64,000 nucleotides of DNA from JAICYJ01 sp963737445 (GCA_963737445.1 CAVTSO010000015.1:447714-511713); one strand, 5' to 3'; positions 35,365 to 44,481 are shown, counted from the stretch's first letter. Numbers and translations are program-made. The notes: generated by a model not told the origin, from the letters alone.

Positions 35365-37356
35365 TTACACCATGTCGCGCGGCACGCGAAACGACCACGC
35401 GCCCGCGTGAACAGACCGGCCGTCCTCAGAGGCGCGCAGGTCGGCAGTCACCAGGAACGACTCGGCGTTGGCCTGCATCGTGCTGCGAGCTTCGATGGTG
35501 ACGCTCCACGCACCCCTGCTGAGGGTCATCGTGCGTTCGCAGACGAGCCGCGCCGAGAGGGGGTCCGCCTCGTCGATGGTGAATGTGTCGGGCTCGTGCG
35601 AGCGGATCTCGATGCCGCTCTCGGCGAAGCGGGTGTGGAAGCTCGGGTAGACGTGCACGAGCTGCGATGTGTTACGCCCAATGCTGCGCGAGACCGTATG
35701 GTCTCCCGGCTCCAGTGCAAGCGTCTCCGTGGCGGGCACGGGCGCCTGCTCGGCGGGCGCGAATGCTGGCGGCGCCGGCTCGCCGTCCCAGGGCCTTCGC
35801 ACTGGCAGCTCGAGGGCACCGCCGTGAACGGTCAGCGTGACCGGAGCGGGTGACGGAAAGGCCCACGGCCAGTAGGCGGTCGACACAGCCACCCGCAGTC
35901 GGTGACCAGCCGGTACGACCTGGCCAATGGCCTTCAAGTCCACGCGCACCTGCTCGCGCCGGCCCGGCTCCAGCGGACGCGGCTCCTCATGGCCGCCGCG
36001 GTGGGTGAGGTTGAGCAGGCCGCGGGTGACCAGCGTCGAGGCGCCGTCGGGAGCGACATCGCACAGGCGCACGCACACCAGCGCCCAGGGGCGGTCCGAT
36101 TCGAGCTCCAGGAGCACCGCGGGCTGACCCAGGATGGCGATGTCGCCGTGGAGAGGGAGGCCGTCGTACACGAGCGACCGCCCGTCCTCGGCGCGCTGGT
36201 CGGGTGGCAGGTCTGCGGGATTTCCGAACGGGTCCCAATCACCGGCATCCACCCCGGTGGACTGCGGACTGCGTACCATGAGCGGCCGATCGCCGCCGCG
36301 CTCGATACCGTCGGCGCCCAGCGTCAGCGAGCGCAACTCGACGTTGGGGGAAGGCCAGGATGGCTCGGCCAGCCACCGTCCCGGCCGCTCCGGGTAGCTC
36401 GGACTCGGCGGCACGGCGTCCTGCATCCAGACCGCCAGCTGCGGCTCGTCCATGACGCCGTTATCGACGCCCTTCAACCAGCGATCCCACCAGCGCACGC
36501 ACTCCTGCAGGAAGCCGATCGCCGGGCCAGGCGGGATGTCGTCGTTGGGGAAGTGGTGCGACCATGGCCCGATCACGGCCTTGCGTGGACAGCTCAGCCC
36601 CTCCAGCATGCGTAGCACGGCGTTTCGGTACCCATCGGCCCACCCTCCGGCCAGCAGCACCGGACAGTCCACAGAGGAATAGTCCTCGCAGATCGAGCCC
36701 TGCTGCCAGTAGCCGTCGCGGCGCTGATGCGTCAGCCAGGGCCCGATCATGGGGCGGGTGCCCTCGAGCCGCTGCTGCCAGGCGTCGCGCCAGTCCTCGC
36801 CCACCACTTCCGGGTCGGGAGGCAGCGTCGCGTACACGTGCATCGTCGTCGCCCAAGACAACAGGTAGTAGGCGAGCAGGCAGCCGCCCATATAGTGGAC
36901 GTCGTCGGCATAGCGGTCGTCAGTCGAGGCGACGCTCACGATCGCGTTCAGCGCGGGCGGTCGGCGCGCCGCCGCCTGCAGCGCCGCGAACCCGCCCCAC
37001 GAGTACCCGAACATGCCGACGGTGCCGTCGCACCAGGGCTGGTCCACGATCCAGGCGATGATCTCGACCAGGTCGTCCTGCTCCTGCTCCAGGTACTCGT
37101 CGAGCAGGATCCCGTCGGAGTCGCCGCTGCCGCGAATGTCCACGCGCACCGATGCGTACCCGTGCTGTGCGAAATAGCCGTGGCGACCGGCATCGGCCAC
37201 CGAGGTGACGTCGTTCTTGCGGTAGGGGATGGCCTCCAGCACCCCCGGCACCGGCGTCGAGGCGGCATCCGCGGGCATCCAGATCCGCGCCGCCAGTCTG
37301 GTGCCGTCTGCCAGCGGGATCCAGACGTGGTCGAGCCGCGTGACGCTATCGGGCAC
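35365..37356 (-). CDS. CocE/NonD family hydrolase, first paralogue
   Basis: A 663-residue S15-type alpha/beta hydrolase. VLEAIPYRKNDVTSV and VRVDIRGSGDSDGILLDEY lead to the nucleophile elbow VGMFGYSWGGFAALQ; the acid is in LAGGWADGYRN and the His in VIGPWSHHFPN. A PepX-type C-terminal jelly roll follows (PADLPPDQRAEDGRSLVYDG onward), ending FRVPRDMV. CocE and NonD proteins cleave esters or amides, and this domain order fits an X-Pro dipeptidyl-peptidase-like family. The GTG at 37356 is used because the conserved part starts there; an upstream ATG would overlap the transporter gene. A second paralogue is at 41456. Cytosolic, no signal peptide. Confidence 0.85.
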   Translation of the reverse strand: MPDSVTRLDHVWIPLADGTRLAARIWMPADAASTPVPGVLEAIPYRKNDVTSVADAGRHGYFAQHGYASVRVDIRGSGDSDGILLDEYLEQEQDDLVEIIAWIVDQPWCDGTVGMFGYSWGGFAALQAAARRPPALNAIVSVASTDDRYADDVHYMGGCLLAYYLLSWATTMHVYATLPPDPEVVGEDWRDAWQQRLEGTRPMIGPWLTHQRRDGYWQQGSICEDYSSVDCPVLLAGGWADGYRNAVLRMLEGLSCPRKAVIGPWSHHFPNDDIPPGPAIGFLQECVRWWDRWLKGVDNGVMDEPQLAVWMQDAVPPSPSYPERPGRWLAEPSWPSPNVELRSLTLGADGIERGGDRPLMVRSPQSTGVDAGDWDPFGNPADLPPDQRAEDGRSLVYDGLPLHGDIAILGQPAVLLELESDRPWALVCVRLCDVAPDGASTLVTRGLLNLTHRGGHEEPRPLEPGRREQVRVDLKAIGQVVPAGHRLRVAVSTAYWPWAFPSPAPVTLTVHGGALELPVRRPWDGEPAPPAFAPAEQAPVPATETLALEPGDHTVSRSIGRNTSQLVHVYPSFHTRFAESGIEIRSHEPDTFTIDEADPLSARLVCERTMTLSRGAWSVTIEARSTMQANAESFLVTADLRASEDGRSVHAGAWSFRVPRDMV

Positions 37357-37374
37357 GACCGCCCGCGGGCGGTC
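37357..37374. promoter_or_regulatory. Perfect 18-bp palindrome before the CocE gene
   Basis: GACCGCCCGCGGGCGGTC reads the same on both strands. It abuts the likely GTG start of the CocE gene and faces the divergent ABC-transporter operon. It could be an operator, and it would then cover the CocE ribosome-binding region. Being all but AT-free, it could also be chance in GC-rich DNA. Confidence 0.35.
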
Positions 37375-37475
37375 TTCGGATTTGTGAGCGCCCTTGCGTC
37401 CTGCCACGGGTGCGAGGTTAGCGTACGGTGACCGCCACCGGTAGGATCGTCGCAATCGGCCGACCGAGGAGCGTC

Positions 37476-38606
37476 ATGAACGACTTCCCCCACCGTCCCC
37501 TTTCGCCCGCGGGCACCATGCGCCGCCGCGAGCTGCTGGCCCGCGCCGCCCAGATGGGCATCGCCCTGCCCGCGCTGGGTGCGCTCGGCGCCGCCTGCGG
37601 CAGTAGCAGCTCCAGCCCGCCGCCGTCCTCCAGTGGCCCGCCCAAGGGAACGGCCGTGCTGCTCAACTACCAGGGCTGGATGGGTAAGCACACGGTCGCC
37701 GACTTCGAGAAGGCCTACCCCGGCGCGGGCATCAAGCAGGCCTCGCTGGGATCGATCTCGAGCGGCGCGGTCGTGCCCCAGATCAAGGCCAACATGTCGA
37801 CCTACGACGCCGCGCTGGGCGACCAGGCCGTCACCGGCCAGGGTATGGCCGCCGACATCATCCAGCAGCTGGACTGGTCGAAGATCCCCAACATCAAGAA
37901 CGTCGACCAGAAGTTCCGGTCGGCCTACACGCACGGCATCCCCACCGACTACGGCAAGACCGGCATCGGCTATCGCACCGACATGGTCTCGGAGCCCCTC
38001 ACCAGCTGGGCCGACCTGTGGAACCTGGCTCCCAAGTACTCGGGCAAGATCGTGTTCACCGACCTCGACCGCGACTGCATCGGCTCCGCCCTCAAGTACA
38101 AGGGCTTCTCGGTCAACACGACCGACCAGAACCAGCTGGACCAGGCGCTGCAGGCACTGATCGACATCAAACCGCACCTGCAGGCGCTGAAGTCGTACAA
38201 CATCGGCCAGGGCCTGGCCCAGGGCTCCTACGCGATCGCGATGGACTGGGACTACGACGTTGCCCTCGCCCAGCAGGACAACCCCCACATCAAATGGGTG
38301 CTGCCGTCGGAGGGCGCCTCCGCGTATCTGGAGGGATTCTTCGCCGTCAAAAATACGCCTCAGATCGAGGTGTTGGAGGCGTTCTTCAACTTCTTCCTGG
38401 AGCCCCAACAGTACGCCGACTTCGTGAACACGACCGGCACCGCCTACGTCTCCAACGCAGCCACGCCGTACATCAACAAAACGATCTCGTCGAATCCGGC
38501 GCTGATCGTCGACCCGGCCACACTCGCGCACGTCGAGTTCGAGAACTACCTGGGCGAAGCGACCGCCGCGTACAACAAGCTATGGGACGAGTTCAAGTCG
38601 GCCTGA
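37476..38606 (+). CDS. Polyamine-type ABC transporter substrate-binding lipoprotein
   Basis: A 376-residue extracytoplasmic binding protein of the PotD/PotF type. The N-terminus has a Tat-like RRREL (MRRRELLARAAQMG) and an Ala/Leu-rich segment, then an imperfect lipobox GAAC at about residue 42 and a Ser/Pro linker. The mature part has GTAVLLNYQGWM, ADFEKAYPGAGIKQ, DYGKTGIGYRTDMV, WADLWNLAPKYSGKIVFTD and VLEAFFNFFLEPQQYADFVN, all in the usual PotD order. It feeds the two permeases and ATPase that follow. The ATG at 37476 has GAGGA upstream. The ligand is inferred to be a polyamine or similar cation. Confidence 0.85.
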   Translation: MNDFPHRPLSPAGTMRRRELLARAAQMGIALPALGALGAACGSSSSSPPPSSSGPPKGTAVLLNYQGWMGKHTVADFEKAYPGAGIKQASLGSISSGAVVPQIKANMSTYDAALGDQAVTGQGMAADIIQQLDWSKIPNIKNVDQKFRSAYTHGIPTDYGKTGIGYRTDMVSEPLTSWADLWNLAPKYSGKIVFTDLDRDCIGSALKYKGFSVNTTDQNQLDQALQALIDIKPHLQALKSYNIGQGLAQGSYAIAMDWDYDVALAQQDNPHIKWVLPSEGASAYLEGFFAVKNTPQIEVLEAFFNFFLEPQQYADFVNTTGTAYVSNAATPYINKTISSNPALIVDPATLAHVEFENYLGEATAAYNKLWDEFKSA

Positions 38607-38619
38607 GTCCGGCTGGCTG

Positions 38620-39474
38620 ATGATGCGCTACGCGGGCCAGGCCCTGCGCAGCCTACTGGCGCTGCCGACGGTGGCCTGGATGCTGTTGTTCTTCCTGATC
38701 CCGCTGGGGCTGGTGGTCGTCTACTCGTTCGCGACCATCAGCCTGGTCACGTACAACATCAGCTTCGGCTGGACGCTCTCGAACTACCGGCAGATCCACG
38801 ACCCGCTCTACTTCAACACGCTGACGCGGTCGATCTTCCTGTCGGTCTCCGCCACGCTCGGCTGCCTACTGCTTGGCTTCCCGCTGGCCTATTTCATCAG
38901 CCGCCAGCCGTCCCGCTGGCAGAAGCTTCTGCTGGTGCTGGTGATCGTGCCGTTCTGGTCGAGCTTCATCGTGCGCACCTACGCGATCGTCAACCTCATC
39001 GACAACGGCGGGCCGCTGCAGCACTTCCTGCACGCGCTGCACGTGCTGAGCGGGCCGCTGGACATCCTCTACACGCCCAAGGGCATCGCACTGGGCATCG
39101 TCTACTCGTACCTGCCGTTGATGGTGCTCCCGATCTACGTGTCGCTGGAGCGGATCGACTACAACCTGGTCGACGCCGCCAACGACCTGGGCGCGAATCC
39201 GCGGCGCACGTTCCGGCGGGTGACGCTGCCGCTGGCGATGCCAGGCGTCGTGGTCGGCTGCATTATCGTCGGCATCCCCGCCCTCGGTGAGTACGTGATC
39301 CCCGAGATCCTCGGCGGTGGAAAGACGCTGATGCTCGGCAACGTCATCACAGATCAATTCCTCTCCGTGGGCGACTACCCGTTCGGCTCCGCGATCGCGG
39401 TCGCGCTGATGGTCGTGATGGCGGTGGCGCTGATCGTCTTTCGGCTGGCACAGCGGCGGGCGGCGCCGTCGTGA
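38620..39474 (+). CDS. ABC transporter permease, PotB/PotH type
   Basis: A 284-residue integral membrane protein with about six helices (starting VAWMLLFFLIPLGLVVVYSF). The cytoplasmic EAA coupling loop is seen as DAANDLGANPRRTFRRVTLP, followed by LAMPGVVVGCIIVGIPALGE, which matches the first permease of polyamine ABC importers. Two adjacent ATG codons (38620, 38623) could start it. It lies 13 bp after the binding-protein gene and overlaps the next permease gene by 4 bp (GTGA). Confidence 0.9.
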   Translation: MMRYAGQALRSLLALPTVAWMLLFFLIPLGLVVVYSFATISLVTYNISFGWTLSNYRQIHDPLYFNTLTRSIFLSVSATLGCLLLGFPLAYFISRQPSRWQKLLLVLVIVPFWSSFIVRTYAIVNLIDNGGPLQHFLHALHVLSGPLDILYTPKGIALGIVYSYLPLMVLPIYVSLERIDYNLVDAANDLGANPRRTFRRVTLPLAMPGVVVGCIIVGIPALGEYVIPEILGGGKTLMLGNVITDQFLSVGDYPFGSAIAVALMVVMAVALIVFRLAQRRAAPS

Positions 39475-40289
39475 GGCTCCGCCGCCACTGGTTCTCAGGC
39501 CTGATCTCGCTGGCCGTGATCGTAGGTCTGTGGTCGCCACTCGTGATCGTCGCCGTCAACTCGGTGAACAAGGACACTCTGCTGGTCAGCTGGAAGGGCT
39601 TTACGACCCACTGGTACAACCAGGCCTACCACAACCCCGACGTGCGAGGCGGGGTCAAGGAGACGATGACGATCGCGCTTGCCTCGACCGCGATCTCGCT
39701 GGTGCTGGCGGTAAGCGGGTCGCTGTGGTGGCGGCGGGCCGGTCACCGCTCGCAGCGCCTGTTCGACGGGCTCACCTACCTGCGCATCATGCTGCCCGAG
39801 GTGGTGTTCGCTGTGGCGCTATTCCTCCTGTTCTCGAAGATCCAGTTCCCGCTGGGCACTTCCGCGGTGGTGATCGGGCACGTGGTCTGGAACTCGGCCT
39901 ACGCGACGCTGATCATCCAGGCGCGGGTGGCGACGCTCGACCCCGCGCTCGAGGACGCCGCAGCTGACCTGGGCGCAAACCCGTGGCGGGTGTTCCGGCG
40001 GGTGACGTTCCCGGGACTTCTGCCCGGGATCGTCGCGGCCGGGCTGCTCGCGTTCACGTTCTCGTTCGACGACGTGGTCACGTCCTACTTCCTGGTGGGG
40101 TCGGGGACGGCACCGCTGCCGGTGGTGATCCTGTCGATGATCCGGTTCCGGATCACACCCGAGATCAACGCGATCGGAATGCTAGTGATGCTGTTCACGG
40201 TGACCATGTTCACGGTCGGGTTCCTGGCGGTGACGCGGCTGGGCCGCGGGGCGCGGCGGGCACTGGCGCTGCCGGAGGGACGCGACTGA
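39471..40289 (+). CDS. ABC transporter permease, PotC/PotI type
   Basis: A 272-residue membrane protein with six predicted helices; LISLAVIVGLWSPLVIVAVN is the first. The EAA loop is DAAADLGANPWRVFRRVTFP followed by GLLPGIVAAGLLAFTFSFDD, the usual second permease of polyamine importers. A GTG start at 39471 sits in the preceding stop, giving translational coupling, and the last base of its TGA is the first base of the ATPase gene's ATG. Together with its partner it forms the membrane pore. Confidence 0.9.
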   Translation: MRLRRHWFSGLISLAVIVGLWSPLVIVAVNSVNKDTLLVSWKGFTTHWYNQAYHNPDVRGGVKETMTIALASTAISLVLAVSGSLWWRRAGHRSQRLFDGLTYLRIMLPEVVFAVALFLLFSKIQFPLGTSAVVIGHVVWNSAYATLIIQARVATLDPALEDAAADLGANPWRVFRRVTFPGLLPGIVAAGLLAFTFSFDDVVTSYFLVGSGTAPLPVVILSMIRFRITPEINAIGMLVMLFTVTMFTVGFLAVTRLGRGARRALALPEGRD

Positions 40290-41386
40290 TGGAGACCGGG
40301 ACCGTCAAGCTGTCGGCGCTGACGAAGCGGTTCGGCGACCTGGTGGCGGTGAAGAGCCTCGATCTGGAGATCCCGGCCGGCGGGTTCTTCTCGCTGATCG
40401 GGCCGAGTGGCTGCGGCAAGACGACGACGCTGCGGATGGTCGCCGGGCTCGAGCACCCAGACGAGGGCACGATCGAGGTGGGCGGCGAGGACATCACGCG
40501 GCGGCCCGCCTACCGGCGGCCGGTGAACACGGTGTTCCAGTCCTACGCGCTGTTCCCGCACCTCTCGGTGGCGGACAACGTCGCCTTCGGCCTGGTCGAG
40601 GAAAAGCGACCGCGGGCCGAGATCCGAACGCGCGTCGCCGAGATGCTCGAGCTGGTGCAGCTGGCCGGCCGCGAACACTCGCGGCCGGCGCAGCTCTCAG
40701 GCGGGCAGCAGCAGCGCGTCGCGCTGGCGCGGGCGCTTGTGAAGCACCCGAAGGTGCTCTTGCTGGACGAGCCGCTGGGAGCGCTCGACCTGAAACTGCG
40801 AAAGGAGCTGCAGGGGCAGCTGAAGTCGGTTCAGCGGCGGGTCGGGATCACGTTCGTGTATGTGACGCATGACCAGGAAGAGGCCTTCTCGATGTCCGAC
40901 CGAGTCGCGGTCATGCACGACGGTCTGCTCGAGCAGGTGGGGACGCCCGAGGATGTGTACCGAAAGCCGGCGACGCTGTTCGTCGCCGACTTCGTGGGCG
41001 CGTCCAACCGCACCGAGGCGGTGGTGGACTCGGCGCTCGGCGAAGGCCGGTACCGGCTGCGGGCCGGCGACGCCGGCGAGCTCCCCGCCTACGGTCCGGA
41101 GGGGATCTCCGAGGGCGCGGCGGTCAGCATGATCGTGCGGCCGGAGTCACTACGGCTGAGCGGCGAGGGGTATGCCGCCACGGTCGCCGACGTGTCGTAC
41201 GTCGGACCGGCCAAGCACCTCGAGCTCGAGACCGAGGCGCTGGGGAGGGTACGGGCGACGGTGGGCGGCGGCGAGCAGGCCGCTGTGGGCGACCGGGTGA
41301 CGGTGTCGTGGCCGGCGGAGGCGGCGTGGATCGTGGCGGGAGGCGGTTCCGATCCGCCGAACGAGGAGACGGACCTAACGTCGTAG
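40289..41386 (+). CDS. ABC transporter ATP-binding protein, PotA type
   Basis: A 365-residue ATPase. Walker A is GPSGCGKTTT, the Q-loop is VFQSYALFPHLSVADN, the signature is LSGGQQQRVALARAL, Walker B is VLLLDEPLGALDLKL and the switch His is in VYVTHDQEEAF. The C-terminal 110 residues form a TOBE-like domain (VSMIVRPESLRLSG). It fits the PotA/PotG class that drives polyamine uptake. Its start overlaps the permease stop by one base. A CocE hydrolase gene follows 69 bp downstream and may be co-transcribed. Confidence 0.9.
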   Translation: METGTVKLSALTKRFGDLVAVKSLDLEIPAGGFFSLIGPSGCGKTTTLRMVAGLEHPDEGTIEVGGEDITRRPAYRRPVNTVFQSYALFPHLSVADNVAFGLVEEKRPRAEIRTRVAEMLELVQLAGREHSRPAQLSGGQQQRVALARALVKHPKVLLLDEPLGALDLKLRKELQGQLKSVQRRVGITFVYVTHDQEEAFSMSDRVAVMHDGLLEQVGTPEDVYRKPATLFVADFVGASNRTEAVVDSALGEGRYRLRAGDAGELPAYGPEGISEGAAVSMIVRPESLRLSGEGYAATVADVSYVGPAKHLELETEALGRVRATVGGGEQAAVGDRVTVSWPAEAAWIVAGGGSDPPNEETDLTS

Positions 41387-41455
41387 AATCGAGCACGTGG
41401 ATGTGCCTGCCGGCCGTCGAGCTTTGCGATCGCGCCTTGACGCGCGGGGCGGCGG

Positions 41456-43429
41456 GTGACTGAGCTGAGCCGGGCGAAGCACGCCTGGATCCCGCTGTCA
41501 GGCGGCTGCCGCCTGTCCGCCCGCCTATGGCTCCCGGACGCGACGCCGGCCCCAGCCATCCTCGAGTACATCCCCTACCGGAAAGACGACATCACGGCCC
41601 CGCAGGACGAGAGTCGCATGGCCTGGTTCGCCGAGCACGGCTACGCCTGCCTGCGCGTCGACCTGCGCGGCAGCGGCGACTCCGACGGCGTGTTGCTCGA
41701 CGAGTACCTCGCGCAGGAGCAGGAGGACGCGCTCGAGGTGATTGCCTGGATTGCGGCGCAGGACTGGTGCGACGGGGCCGTCGGTATGATCGGCATCTCC
41801 TGGGGCGGGTTCAACGGCCTACAGGTGGCGGCGCGGCGCCCCCAGGCGCTACGCGCCGTGATCTCTTGCATGTCGACGGACGACCGCTACGCCGACGACG
41901 TCCACTACATCGGCGGCTCGCTACTGGCCGAGACGCAGCAAAGCTGGGCAACGTCGATGCTCGTCTTTTCCAGCCTCCCGCCCGACCCAACAGTAGTGGG
42001 CGAGCGCTGGCGCGACATGTGGCTGGAGCGCCTTCACGGCGTGCGGCCGATGATCGAGCCATGGCTGACACACCAGCGCCGCGATGACTACTGGCGCCAC
42101 GGCTCAGTCTGCGAGGACTACGCCGCGATCAGCTGCCCGGTGATGGCTGTCGGCGGCTGGTCGGACGGCTACCGCGATGCGGTGCTGCGGATGCTCGAGG
42201 GCCTGGACGTGCCCCGGCGCGGGCTGATCGGCCCCTGGTCGCACGCCTATCCGCACGACCCGGTCGCGCCAGGCCCCTGGATCGGGTTCCTGCAAGAGTG
42301 CCAGCGCTGGTTCGACGAATGGCTGCGCGGCATCCCCACCGGAGTTCGCGACGAGCCGATGCTGACGGCGTGGATGCAGGAGCCGGCCGCGCCGGCCACA
42401 TTCCACGCGCAACGGCAGGGGCGCTGGGTGGCGGAGCCGTCGTGGCCGCCGTCGCACCCGCGGACGCTCACGCTGGCGCTGGGCAGCGACCGGGTGCTGG
42501 GCTCGGAGGCGCCCGGCGAGCTCCAGATCTGCTCGCCGCAGCACGCGGGGCTGGAGGGCGGCTTCTGGTGTCCGTTCGGCAATCCCGGCGACTGGGCACC
42601 CGACCAGCGCGGCGAGGACGAGCTGGCGCTGTGCTTCACGAGCTCGCCGATGGAGCAGCGGACAGAGCTGCTGGGAAAGCCGGTGCTGCACCTGCAGCTC
42701 TCGAGCGGACGGCCGCTGGCACAGGTGGCCGTGCGCCTGAACGCCGTGTCGCCGGACGGCAGCTCGGCCGTGCTCACCTACGGCATCGCGAACCTCACAC
42801 ACCGCGCCTCGCCGGCTGAGCCGGCGCCGCTCGAGCCCGGCCGCGCGTACGACGTGACGGTGCCGTTGCAGTCGCTCGGCCAGGCAGTCGAGACCGGGCA
42901 GCGACTACGGCTGGCGCTCGCCACCTGCTTCTGGCCCTGGCTATGGCCTTCGCCCGAGCCGGCCACGCTGACGGTGCACGCGGGAGACGGATCGTGGCTC
43001 GAGCTGCCGCTCTCGACAGCGGCCGAGAGCGCCGGACCGGCTCGTGAGCCGCAGTCCGCATTGCCGCTTCCGCATACCGAGCACCGCTCCCGCTCGGGCG
43101 AGCGCGTGCTCGAGCACGCGGGGCGCGTCCACCGCCTTACGCACATCCCCCACGACTTCGACCTCGAGCTGGCCGGCGGTACGCGGGTCGACTGGAGTGG
43201 TCCCGACGACTACACGATCGCCGACTGCGAGCCGCTCTCGGCAACGATCGACACTCGGCGGCAGGTGCGGCTCACGGGCGTTGGCTGGGACGCGGAGGTA
43301 AACGTGTCGAGCTCGATGCACTCCGACGAAGCGGCGTTCCACGTCGAGACTCGGCTGTTGGCACGGTCGGCGGGCGAGGACGTGTGTGCGCGCCAGTGGC
43401 GATTTCGGATTCCGCGCGATCTGGTGTAG
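41456..43429 (+). CDS. CocE/NonD family hydrolase, second paralogue
   Basis: A 657-residue paralogue of the hydrolase at 35365, with the same layout: ILEYIPYRKDDITAP, LRVDLRGSGDSDGVLLDEYL, nucleophile elbow VGMIGISWGGFNGLQ, acid in AVGGWSDGYRD, His in LIGPWSHAYPH, PepX-type C-terminus and the ending FRIPRDLV. The GTG at 41456 precedes the conserved N-terminus; no signal peptide is seen. Two cytosolic copies bracketing a polyamine-type importer suggest cleavage of an imported amide or ester, each with its own specificity. Substrate not known. Confidence 0.85.
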   Translation: MTELSRAKHAWIPLSGGCRLSARLWLPDATPAPAILEYIPYRKDDITAPQDESRMAWFAEHGYACLRVDLRGSGDSDGVLLDEYLAQEQEDALEVIAWIAAQDWCDGAVGMIGISWGGFNGLQVAARRPQALRAVISCMSTDDRYADDVHYIGGSLLAETQQSWATSMLVFSSLPPDPTVVGERWRDMWLERLHGVRPMIEPWLTHQRRDDYWRHGSVCEDYAAISCPVMAVGGWSDGYRDAVLRMLEGLDVPRRGLIGPWSHAYPHDPVAPGPWIGFLQECQRWFDEWLRGIPTGVRDEPMLTAWMQEPAAPATFHAQRQGRWVAEPSWPPSHPRTLTLALGSDRVLGSEAPGELQICSPQHAGLEGGFWCPFGNPGDWAPDQRGEDELALCFTSSPMEQRTELLGKPVLHLQLSSGRPLAQVAVRLNAVSPDGSSAVLTYGIANLTHRASPAEPAPLEPGRAYDVTVPLQSLGQAVETGQRLRLALATCFWPWLWPSPEPATLTVHAGDGSWLELPLSTAAESAGPAREPQSALPLPHTEHRSRSGERVLEHAGRVHRLTHIPHDFDLELAGGTRVDWSGPDDYTIADCEPLSATIDTRRQVRLTGVGWDAEVNVSSSMHSDEAAFHVETRLLARSAGEDVCARQWRFRIPRDLV

Positions 43430-43499
43430 CGTCACCTCGTGACCGCCGCCGGGCGCGCGGGGATCAGCCTGGCGGTCAACGTGCTTAAGAACGGCGCTA

Positions 43500-44384
43500 C
43501 TAGGACAGGCCGAGGAGCGTCGCAGGATTGGCCTTTGTCATCTTCTCGAGTTCGTCGGCACTCGCCCCGACATCCAGTAGAGACCGGATCAGCATACGCA
43601 TGCCCTCGGCATGGGGCGGAGCGGACGCCTGGCCGAGGTCCGAGCTCAACACCAAGCGGTCTCCCCCGAGCGCTTCGATCCACTCGGCAAGCTCGTCCGG
43701 CTTTTGTTCCCAGAAGATCGGCGAGCAGCACGAGACTGCGACATATTCGAGGTACGCGCCGGCCGCGATCAGTTCGCGTTGAACGTCCAGCTCGAGGCGG
43801 CAGAGCGCCCAGTTGGCATGCGTGACGAGGAACTTCGTGACGCCGTTGGCGGTAGCCGCGTCGAGCAGGGCGCGAATCTCAGCAATGCTGAGGTGGCCGG
43901 TCGCCAGACACGCGTCGGCATCCGCGACGAGCCTCACGACCTCCACCGCTTCGGGCGTCAACGCGCCTGACTCATCGAACACGGTGACCCCATCGCCAGG
44001 GAGTTGCTTCTGCATCCGCCCTAGTTGCGGATAGTCGGGGGTCTGGAAGTAGTCGGCATGCCACTTGGAGTGGTTGGAGGGCATGAACACGATCTTCGCG
44101 CCGTACTGGAGGGCGGCCTGGACGACGTGCGGGTTGATCCCCCCAACCGAGCGGTTGAGCACGATGGCGCCGAACGCGGTCGTCTCGGGATAGATCCTGC
44201 TGACGTGGTAGGCCCGGCCCATCGTCGCCTGGTCGTGATCCTTGAGCACCACCCCGCGCATACCGAAGTCGATGGCCTGCTGCGCGAGGTCGGCGTCGTC
44301 GATGGGCCGGTTGAACAGCGCCGGATGGGTGTGGGCGTGCATGTCAATGGCGTCGCGCAGCAGCGCGAGATCGAGCCGGCTCAT
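43500..44384 (-). CDS. DUF6282 family metal-dependent hydrolase
   Basis: A 294-residue TIM-barrel-like metallohydrolase. AIDMHAHTHPALFNRPIDDA holds the paired His, then FGMRGVVLKDHDQATMGRAY with a Lys and His, IVFMPSNHSKWHADYF, LATGHLSIAEIRALLDAA and FLVTHANWAL carry more metal-ligand candidates, and RLVLSSDLGQASAPPHAEGM carries the late Asp. This order fits DUF6282, a poorly studied group related to PHP and amidohydrolases. AAGGAGG sits 7 bases before the ATG at 44384. It is divergent from the large catabolic operon and shares its promoter region, so it is probably part of the same pathway. Confidence 0.8.
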   Translation of the reverse strand: MSRLDLALLRDAIDMHAHTHPALFNRPIDDADLAQQAIDFGMRGVVLKDHDQATMGRAYHVSRIYPETTAFGAIVLNRSVGGINPHVVQAALQYGAKIVFMPSNHSKWHADYFQTPDYPQLGRMQKQLPGDGVTVFDESGALTPEAVEVVRLVADADACLATGHLSIAEIRALLDAATANGVTKFLVTHANWALCRLELDVQRELIAAGAYLEYVAVSCCSPIFWEQKPDELAEWIEALGGDRLVLSSDLGQASAPPHAEGMRMLIRSLLDVGASADELEKMTKANPATLLGLS

Positions 44385-44410
44385 CACTCCTCCTTGCACT
44401 CGAGGACGGC

Positions 44411-44426
44411 GCGATGCTAGCATCGC
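44411..44426. promoter_or_regulatory. Perfect 16-bp palindrome, candidate IclR operator
   Basis: GCGATGCTAGCATCGC is its own reverse complement. It lies in the 97-bp gap between the divergent DUF6282 gene and the SDR that opens the catabolic operon, 26 bp from the former's start. IclR-family regulators usually bind palindromes of about 14-16 bp in such places, and an IclR gene is the fourth gene of this operon. Binding is inferred, not shown. Confidence 0.5.
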
Positions 44427-44447
44427 CTCTCGCCATGCGCAATCAAC

Positions 44448-44464
44448 TTCTCAGTAGTCGAGAA
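44448..44464. promoter_or_regulatory. Second inverted repeat in the divergent promoter region
   Basis: TTCTC and GAGAA are separated by 7 bases, only 18 bp before the SDR start and 22 bp beyond the 16-bp palindrome. A repeat so close to the start suits a second operator site or an RNA polymerase-blocking site. Short arms make chance possible. Confidence 0.3.
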
Positions 44465-44481
44465 CCTTAGGGGCAACAGAA

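Noticed and set aside
43441..43477. GACCGCC/GGCGGTC inverted repeat between convergent genes
   Set aside because: The 23-base loop and high GC make it a weak terminator candidate; chance is likely.
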